Origin: Gentiana macrophylla
Taxonomy: Eukaryota > Streptophyta > Magnoliopsida > Gentianales > Gentianaceae
Reading direction: 5' to 3'
Assembly (NCBI GenBank): GCA_026214975.1
Contig: CM047807.1
Span: 68,055,824 to 68,119,823 of the forward strand
Length of the DNA: 64,000 nt
In this document: piece by piece, positions 56,489 to 64,000 of the stretch
Layout of the letters: each line of letters opens with the position of its first letter
Position numbering within the stretch: the stretch's first letter is position 1
Program-made: the position numbers and the translations under genes
The notes under the pieces: model-generated
The model's input: only the letters and a program-made list of their open reading frames with translations
What the model was told of the DNA's origin: nothing
Databases searched by the model: none

Positions 56489-57890
56489 TGTTGGTCCCAG
56501 AGAAGAAGGTGAAACTATAGTAGAGGGGGGTGAATGACTATAGTGGAGTTTCAAAACTTTTCTCTTATTTAAAAGCTTTTGGGCAATGGATAAGTCCTTT
56601 CTTACTACGTTGTTTTCAAATCGGTGTAGACATCCACGAGATATAAGTAATGATGTAGGCTAAATAAATAAATGTCAGAAAGTAAATTGCGTAAATTAAA
56701 TTGACACAAGGCTTATAGTGGTTCAGGGTGGTGTAATCCTTTAATCCACTCTTCTCCTGTGATGATTGGAGGAATTCACTATTGTTTTCACAGATACAAT
56801 AGTATGATTGTCCTTGGCTTCCCAAGCTTCACAATCTACAAGACTATCACTCCTTGATCGCGCAAACTTGATGATTCATTCTTCCTTTTGTCGCTCCTTG
56901 AGATCAAAATCCTTCAACAAACTATCACAGATTCAACTCCTTCTCAGATTGCCTCTGATTCAGTTGCTTCAGTTTGATGTGAATGTGATTCACACACTTG
57001 CTTGATCAATCTCAGTTCTGAATATGACTTTGTAGTTCGATACTTGAGTTGATCACTGGATATATCTTTGTAAGTTCTGAGAGAAGGCTTTTCAAATTGT
57101 GAGTTTTCGCTTTCTTTCTTTTGAATCATTGTTTTTTTTTCGTCAATGCCTTCTATTTATAGCCTTGAATAACCTTGGTTTTGAAATTCGTCCGTTATTA
57201 TATTAATGAGGAATAATCCTTGATTTCATTCTTGATTCCCCTTAATTGTATTCTCCTTGATTTCAAATGATCGGATTCTTTCTTCAAACGTATAGTATAG
57301 AAAATCCGTCCTTGATTGATCCTTTAATGCTTGTGCATTTAATGCATGATCTCTTTGAATCTTCAACGATATTAAATCTAATCTTGTAAGTGTCTCTTCA
57401 CCGCTTGTAGAACGGTCGAGTGAGCCTTCCGACTTAGCCGTTAGTTCTTTCTTCATTGTTTTGTTTTCTCTTTGCCGAAAGTCAGTGTACTCAGCCGATT
57501 CACTGTTTTCTCTTTGTTCTAGTTATTGAAGAGTCTTTGTACTTCACTGATCCTTGATTTGGGTGAGACCGGTGGTACACCATATTTGAATATTGAGTTT
57601 CATCACTTAAAACATAACTTAGACTTATCCAAGGTCATCACAGACTTCCTTGGTTATAAGTCAGACCATAATGTCTTCATTTCTTCTCTGCTGGTGCTTG
57701 GCTGGCTTTACTTTGCCGAATATCTGTTTTTGCTTTGCCGTCCTACCAACTAGTACAGTACTTGTCTGACTTAACTTATACAACTTGTCAGACCCTAAGT
57801 AAAGACTTATACAGAGAATTCTAACTTATTTCTGGCTTGCTATAACAGCTAGTATGGCCATCATCAAAACATAACAAAATGTTCCTAACA
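56489..57890 (-). repeat. second Sirevirus 5' LTR (minus)
   Basis: 1402 bp, a direct repeat of 45776-47190 with many small indels. Bounded by the PBS on one side and the AATCA target duplication on the other. Confidence 0.92.
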
Positions 57891-57895
57891 AATCA

Positions 57896-60800
57896 CCAAC
57901 AACCGATGTTGGACGTGGTCCGATTAAATCAGATAGTAACTTTCTTTGGGTAACCGTACTCCAAGGTCTAAGGCTGTTACTTATAGATTCTATCAGAAGA
58001 ATTGTGACAGTCCAACTGTCACTTTCTGATCTCAAGAATCTTACAACCAACCTTCACTCGTCTCATTAAGGCATTTCACGAACAGTCAAAATCTGAACGT
58101 ATGCGCAAAATCTCCAGTCCTACCTTCAAGCATTAAATGCTAAATGCCTACATTTACGGAAGTGGTGTGAACCGAATTCACTCCTTATCCATAAATTCAC
58201 TAGCATCTTCTAGGTAGACTTCTCGGTTTACATAATAATGTTAACCGTTATTTTGCAACCAATTATCTTAATCGAGTTTAGCAGTGTATTGTAGTACATC
58301 AATAATTATATAGGGCAAGTCTATGGTTTCTTTCTCAGTGAGAAACATTCCACTAGGAGGCAGGCTGAGTATCAGTCCCAAGACTATGCTATAGCCTATT
58401 TATGAGCATGGAATACTCTATTCTCTGCTAAAATCAGAGACTCCTCCTCGTATTCTTTTGATACACTAAATCGCGTTTCGAGTAGGTATCAGACAAAATG
58501 TCACCACTCAAAAACTCCCACTAGCTTGTGTCTCTCACTAGACCCCGAAGGTCATGATGAACAAGCTATGTTACCCCTTCAAATCTATTACCCTCTCCCG
58601 ATTGAAAGGAAACTTAGTCATTGTTCCTTTGAGATAGTGTTCTAGAGGCGGGAGATAGGAATCACCCTTAGCCGCCGTCGTCAGTCTTATCTCTAGGATA
58701 TATGCACTAATTAATAGATATTGAAGGGTCGTTCATCTTAATACGGAAACCTTTTACCTTTAATAGTTTTAGATGTGTTACACATACCTATTCAAACTTT
58801 TCTCTAGTGGTTCGTCTTTATCAAACAAAAGTCCGAGTCACTGATTAGTACTACAAATGTCATCTTCACTTTGTTTAAGGCAATCTGTAGTATCGAGATG
58901 AAAGTGAATCCATTTGTTTCAACGAATCAAATGAAAAAATAAATTTTTCGTGATATTCAAGGATAAAATCGAAATTCATTTCCTTATATCACTCCCACTA
59001 TTATATATTGAAATAAGCGCCCGTTGTCTACTTTATTAATTGTTAATGCACATGCTTCCTTGTTTTTCCAAAGAACTAAGCTACCGAGTCAAGTTACTCG
59101 GTTTAAGAAAGTCGCTAAGGATTCATTGGTTAAGTGATCCGAAATCACTTTCCTTATCCTATACTTTCTATAATTAACTTTTCGGTTTAGCCTCAAAACT
59201 TTAGTTAAGATGATTAACACTTATAGACATTCTTTCCCATTCTAAACTTTCCTTAAAAGGAAATAGTCTTGAACTAGCAGTTCAATTGAGTAGACACTAC
59301 TCGTGAACTGTGGGATGTCTAATGAAAGCGTTACCCAGTGGGACTAATTTTCTAATAAATTAGAAAAACAACAGATAAAAGCTCCCACTAGTTTATCGGT
59401 TCCAAATACAGATAAACTAGCGACACTTTAATTTATGATTCTCTAATTTTTCTATTAGAAAATTTCTCGTGTAGACACTACACAATTAAAATTCACTAGA
59501 AGAATTTTATCGTCCCAATCATCTTTCAAACTAACTATGGTTGTCTCTCGTTCAACACGAGTGACAGCAGTGACATACTTATTTACGTCACTTAAGTCTT
59601 GAAGGCTCAAGAAAAATATCTCTTCCGAAAAATTAATCGCATGTAAGATCAATAAGTACAACGTTCTAGTTACTTGCCACTTTTTAACGAAGTCATTACT
59701 AGTCAATTTTACACTAGCAGTCTAGCACCCTAAAGAGATATATAAATAGTTGTAAATAAAATTGATGAGAAAATAAATCAAATCATACACTACTAATAAA
59801 TTTTAGGAACAAAACTAAGTACTTATAGTCTATCCTACCGTTCCAAGGATTTAATCTAATGCCTCAAAGTCGTCGCTTAGGGTAGGTCAAAGAGGTTTCG
59901 ATTAATATTGAAGATCGATTGAGAATCGAACATCTCATTTGTGATCGTCAATCACCTTTCCTTTTTTCAGCCAAGGTATTACCAAAATACCCTTTATGAG
60001 TGTGACCTCATGTTTGCATTTTTAGGTAGACCCCGAGTATGCCGCCTTAGGGTCGGTCAGTGACCCGACGAGTACCCAAAATCCTATCCTTTCGGAGACC
60101 AAGCCTTGAATTTTGATAGCGGTGAAGGCCTTCCTTAGGGGGCCGAAATCAAAGCCGGCACGAGGCGTCACCATTCTCTCACGTTGCTTGTGTCAGCACA
60201 AAGAGGCCGTGGGGTCGGCTGTCGCCTCTCCCGCTCCCACTCAATATTTTGAAAAAGTGGTGGGTTTACTGATCACGTTTTTGGACTTGATGTTACATTA
60301 AGGAACAATAAATCATAGGCCCGAATGTTGTCGGTTACGTGGGCTAGCCCACCCGACCTATTCGTTGGAACATATGTGGCCGTCGGACGGGTCAAGACTA
60401 GGGGAGCTCCGTTGAGCCGTAGTGGCTCTTCGGATGGCTCACCTTGCTGCACTTCGTGCAAACTCCACACGTGGAGGGTGAAGTCGATCGAGCCGTAGCT
60501 ACTGTTGACCACCCAACCGTGGTTAAACCACTTTCGAACCATGTTTGCCCGTGATTATCCAATCCTTAAACATCAAACTTTCACGTAGACATGATGGAAC
60601 AAAAACTTAATCTCGTCTAGGTAAGGTGGAATTCACCGAGAATCCAACACCTTAACCACGAGGTTTCGGGATTTTACTCCTTATGCTTTCGCAGAGTGGG
60701 ATTCACCGAGAATCCATCACCCAACCTCGACAATTGAAAAAAAACCCATGTTCCTCGGTTTTTACCCTAATTAGTTTCTAATTAATATCAAACAATTAAT

Positions 60801-61858
60801 TAAAACTAATTGCGTGTTTTATACATGCCTAAATAATTCCTCCAATTAATTTCTACATGTATGCATATGGAGTGGAATTCATGATATGATGCATGTCATG
60901 GCAATTTTCCGGTTCTACACATACAATCTAAACATGTACACTAGTGCGGAAATTAAACACCGAGATGGACCGTTGATACCCCCGTATCTAACCTATTAAA
61001 AATAAATAACCAAAACCCTAACTAGGGTTTACTTCTTTCTAACATAATCTGCAGCTGTTTAAAATCTTCGACGATCGGCAAACCAAACGAACTCGGTTCG
61101 CGATGAAACTTTCCAGATCTGTTCCTCACTCCTTGGGTTTCATTATGGACGGTTGGATCGGAGCTTTGACTTGTCAATCTTCTCCAGTGAGCCGCCCAAC
61201 TTGCTGCTGAATCTGACTTTTACAGCAGCGCATCAATTACTTCCCGAGGCCGATTGGGAATTGAGATGAATCCCGATCGACCTCAAATTTTTATCCCACG
61301 TCCAAAACTCCATATTTTGCGATCTGACCAGTTGGATTTGCGTTTCAACGGTCTAAACTCTCCCAGAAATTCGAGGAAGTCACAGGTAGGGTTTCTGTGA
61401 ATCCTGCGTTTTTCTGTTACAACAGCTTCTTTGAAGCAAGGAACGGATATCAAAACGGACTCCTATAGATGCCAAATTTTGTGGAATTGTTCATCATCTT
61501 CCAATCTTGATTCTGACCGGAGGGATCGTCGTTTCAACGGCTCGATCAACGGGAACAACGAAGTAACTAAACAGCTACTAATCAGATCTATTTTCTGGAA
61601 ATTAAAATTGCAATAAAAATAAATTACATAATTTCCTATACTCATTTGAACGAATTTTCATCGTTTATATGAGTTTAGAATAGATCTAAACGGGTAAACA
61701 AAGTGCCAACCCCAATCCATCTCTTCAACCATAACAATTAATCATTATCAATGCATAAAACAATAAATAAAATTTACCTACATGCAATTCCACTCCTTTA
61801 AATCGTTTAATTATGATTATGACTATATAAATCGTGGAACACATGCATCGCTACCACA
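57896..61858 (-). other. LARD interior, 5' part
   Basis: About 4 kb without gag or pol homology. AT-rich to about 59950, with further CTCCCACT motifs at 58515, 58991, 59382 and 60233. A GC-richer block at about 59960-60560 carries ORF-like sequence. The last 1.3 kb is leader-like. On the minus strand TGTGGTAGCGATGC directly follows the LTR and may be the primer binding site, although I cannot match it firmly to a tRNA. Confidence 0.65.
59960..60542 (-). other. ORF-like GC-richer island in the LARD
   Basis: On the minus strand ATG at 60542 opens an 89-codon frame (MVRKWFNHGWVVNSSYGSID, then GEPSEEPLRLNGAPLVLTRP) to a stop at 60273. Further coding-like residues follow in shifted frames (ENGDASC, FRPPKEGLHRYQN, LGTRRVTDRP) down to about 60040. 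The block is visibly richer in G and C than its surroundings. I do not recognise the product and give it no function; it may be an acquired fragment or a relic of an unassigned LARD ORF. Confidence 0.4.
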
Positions 61859-63575
61859 TGAAGGATGCAGGTTCTTAGATCTAAACGAAGTCGATCTCTG
61901 CAGCAAATGGATGGATCACGACTTATACATCATAATACATAATTAAAGGACTTAAACCGCTACTACAAAGGGGTTAAGATCATGTTACCAATAGTAGGAA
62001 GAGAAGCCAAGATCTTCCGATGTGTTCTCCAAACGGCGGTTGGTGGACACCCTTCTTGATACACGAACCTCCTCGATATGCAACACCAAGAAAAACTTGG
62101 AGTTTTTCTTCTTCTAAAAACCCAAGACAAGAAAACTAACTTTTTCTCTCTTTTATTTGATGGTGGTCGAAATTTTCATCTTGTCCATTACCCTTGGAAT
62201 AACTCTCCTTTTATAGGAGAGTAAATCCTTGGTCTCCAAGTTTCAATTAATTAAATAAATAATTAATTAAACAAAATAAAAAGATATTTTCCTTAATGAA
62301 TAATTGTGACATGTATTGACCAATAGGAAACCAAATAACATGTCATACAACCAATCACATAACAAGAATATCTTTTATTTTCCACAACACAAGAAAATTA
62401 ATTCTTGTGCTAATTAAGACCATAATGGCGCCACCCCTAGGGTTTAAAAGCCCACACAAAATATCTTTTATGTGTATTATATTATTTAGCCCAACTAAAT
62501 AATATTCATGCATATCAATTAATTAGCCCAGCCAATTAATTATCACTGAGGCCCAAATAACAAGATTATTAGTCCGAATTACGAAGCCACATCGGGGACA
62601 TGGACCTATAACTTAGTAGCTCCAATAATTAATTATTCATCGAGCGAATAAGTACATTAATTATTAATTCCGGGATTACGCCACCATAAACCCAAATCGA
62701 ACTCTACCGATTATAGATGTATACTTATACTCAACCCATAGAGTGAATAAGCGTCCATTGATATAATCACTACATACGGATTAACCCTCCATAGATTGTC
62801 CATTCGAGTGGGAAGTCTCCGTGAACCCGACTTCGAGAATATCTTATCCTTATTTACCATTAACCCTCGATGATCAATTAGTTCACATATCGACTAGTGA
62901 TCAATTAGTCTAATATGAAGTCCCGGATCGATCACTTTCTTAAGGCTAACAAATAAGGGATTTGTCTCTCTACTTCCCTTGAGGAAGGAATGGATTCCAT
63001 GTCTGTGAAAATCGAACTACTCACTCATCCGGAGATAGTGCCAATGAGAAGTGACTTGGAACACATATTTAAGTGAACCGTAACTAACACATCAAACACT
63101 ACCCGGGACAAGCAAAGACCTCGTGATCACCTCAGATTAAGGTTGATCCATATATGATCATCTAATGATTTAATAAGATTCCTCGATTACGGAATTATAT
63201 CGAGAAATACAGATTAAATCGGTCGATCTATATGAATGCCATCATATATAAATGCCCCACGTAGGTACCTCTCACCGACAGTCCGGATAAGACTATCACA
63301 CCCTAAGGTGTTTCAGGCGCATTATTGGTGTTTTAATCAAGAGACCCTAAACTCGATTAAGTTCACCACGGACTAACAGATTTAAGTATACCACCACTAA
63401 CTCAATCCTCACGTGTAATCCATACACTAAGTTAAGTGGTTCTGTCTGAGATATACTTAGGGTTTTGCAAAGTGTATTACTTTACAAGCACAAAGCAAGT
63501 AATAATGTGAGATAAGTTCATCATTCATTATTAAAAACAATTACACAAATTGTCTTTCGTGCACTACACCTAACA
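61859..63575 (-). repeat. LARD 5' LTR (minus)
   Basis: 1717 bp with TGAAGG...CTAACA ends (plus strand), a direct repeat of 42570-44288, followed by the CTGGA target duplication. Confidence 0.9.
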
Positions 63576-63580
63576 CTGGA

Positions 63581-63921
63581 ACCACTATAAAATCGCCTAC
63601 TTACTTTCTACATTTATATTCTGACTTAGTTTATCTAACACATCAATCTCATCGAATCTAGCAAATTGAATCACACACATACACTAATGAGTATCTAATA
63701 CTTGGTATCATATTTAACAACAAGTAATAAGGCTTAATTTTTGATATATTTCCATTTGCACAAATTCAAGAAAACTCAACAAATCGGCAGACTATCGAGT
63801 GTCGCAGACTCATCAAGTATCATTTCTTTGGTTCTGCCGAGTTTGTTAACTCCAAAAGTTTTAAGTGTTAAGTTTATTCACCCCCTCTAAACTAAACCAA
63901 AGCCTTTTCAAGGGACCAAAA
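63581..63921 (+). repeat. Sirevirus LTR shared by copies 2 and 3, right piece
   Basis: Resumes the LTR interrupted at 42569. The TATA box TATAAAA is at 63586-63592, only six bases after the target duplication. It ends ACCAAAA where the other LTR has ACCAACA. Confidence 0.88.
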
Positions 63922-64000
63922 ATTGGTATCGGAGCAAAGGTTTCATGCTCAAGTAATCCTACTTGTTGTGCTTGTGAAAATACTTTGAAAACTTTTTCAA
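63922..64000 (+). other. start of a third Sirevirus internal region
   Basis: The PBS TGGTATCGGAGC at 63924-63935 is followed by leader sequence matching 30912 onward (AGTAATCCTACTTGTTGTGC). The window ends before gag. Confidence 0.85.

Larger units (their letters stand above)
45776..57890 (-). mobile_element. second Sirevirus-type copia element, minus strand
   Basis: A 12,115-bp element with the target duplication AATCA (45771-45775 and 57891-57895). On the minus strand the order is 5' LTR, PBS TGGTATCGGAGC, gag, protease, integrase, RT, RNase H, promoter-like spacer, env-like ORF, PPT, 3' LTR. It belongs to a different family from the tandem elements: LTR sequences and env-like regions differ strongly. 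Confidence 0.93.
42570..63575 (-). mobile_element. LARD-type LTR element, minus strand, with nested Sirevirus
   Basis: A 21,006-bp insertion with the target duplication CTGGA (42565-42569 and 63576-63580) and two 1.7-kb direct LTRs. Its own interior, about 5.4 kb (44289-45775 and 57896-61858), lacks any gag or pol homology, which fits a large retrotransposon derivative. On the minus strand the 3' LTR is preceded by AGTGGGAGAT, a copia-style polypurine tract. A minus-strand Sirevirus is inserted at 45776-57890. Confidence 0.85.

Overview
The window looks like gene-poor plant heterochromatin, most likely from a flowering plant. It is AT-rich. Nearly all of it is LTR retrotransposon: Ty1/copia (including two Sirevirus-type families with a long env-like reading frame), Ty3/gypsy of the Athila/Tat clade (primer binding site TGGCGCCGTTGCCGGGGA), and a non-coding LARD-type element. 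One Mutator-like DNA transposon is also present. I see no intact host gene. The only host-gene relics are a FAR1/FRS-like pseudogene and a CHMP1 (ESCRT-III) fragment carried inside the Mutator-like element. I found no tRNA, rRNA or satellite array. The species cannot be named from the sequence.

Layout. 1-1725: the 3' end of a copia element whose LTR faces a second, inverted copy of the same LTR, making an ~855-bp imperfect palindrome. 1726-3455: a fragment of an Athila-like element. 3456-4560: FRS-like pseudogene on the minus strand. 4561-6550: unassigned. 6551-16405: a second, longer Athila-like element with gag and part of the protease but no RT, RNase H or integrase. Its 3' LTR is split by a 3.0-kb Pack-MULE (13061-16101) with a 9-bp target duplication. 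16531-22512: a minus-strand copia element, itself split by a 2.1-kb internally deleted plus-strand copia (20110-22174).

From about 22527 to the right edge the backbone is a tandem of one plus-strand Sirevirus family, arranged internal-LTR-internal-LTR-internal and sharing LTRs. The first shared LTR (23545-30897) holds a 5.6-kb minus-strand gypsy element (24683-30330). The second (41209-63921) holds a 21-kb minus-strand LARD (42570-63575). The LARD in turn contains a 12.1-kb minus-strand Sirevirus of a different family (45776-57890). Target duplications of 5 bp (ACTGT, CTGGA, AATCA, AAGAG) and 9 bp (TAATTATTA) support five of the insertions and give their relative order.

All coding regions carry frameshifts, stops or deletions, so nothing here looks autonomous. 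Points most worth a second look: a promoter-like block (CACGTG boxes plus a TATA box) at matching positions upstream of the env-like ORF in both Sirevirus families; the tail-to-tail LTR palindrome; the CHMP1-carrying Pack-MULE with its 17/24-nt minisatellite; the gypsy element with a two-family chimeric LTR and dispersed covarying mini-hairpins; and a GC-richer ORF-like island inside the otherwise non-coding LARD. Many differences between LTR pairs are small indels, so age and imperfect assembly consensus cannot be separated from sequence alone.
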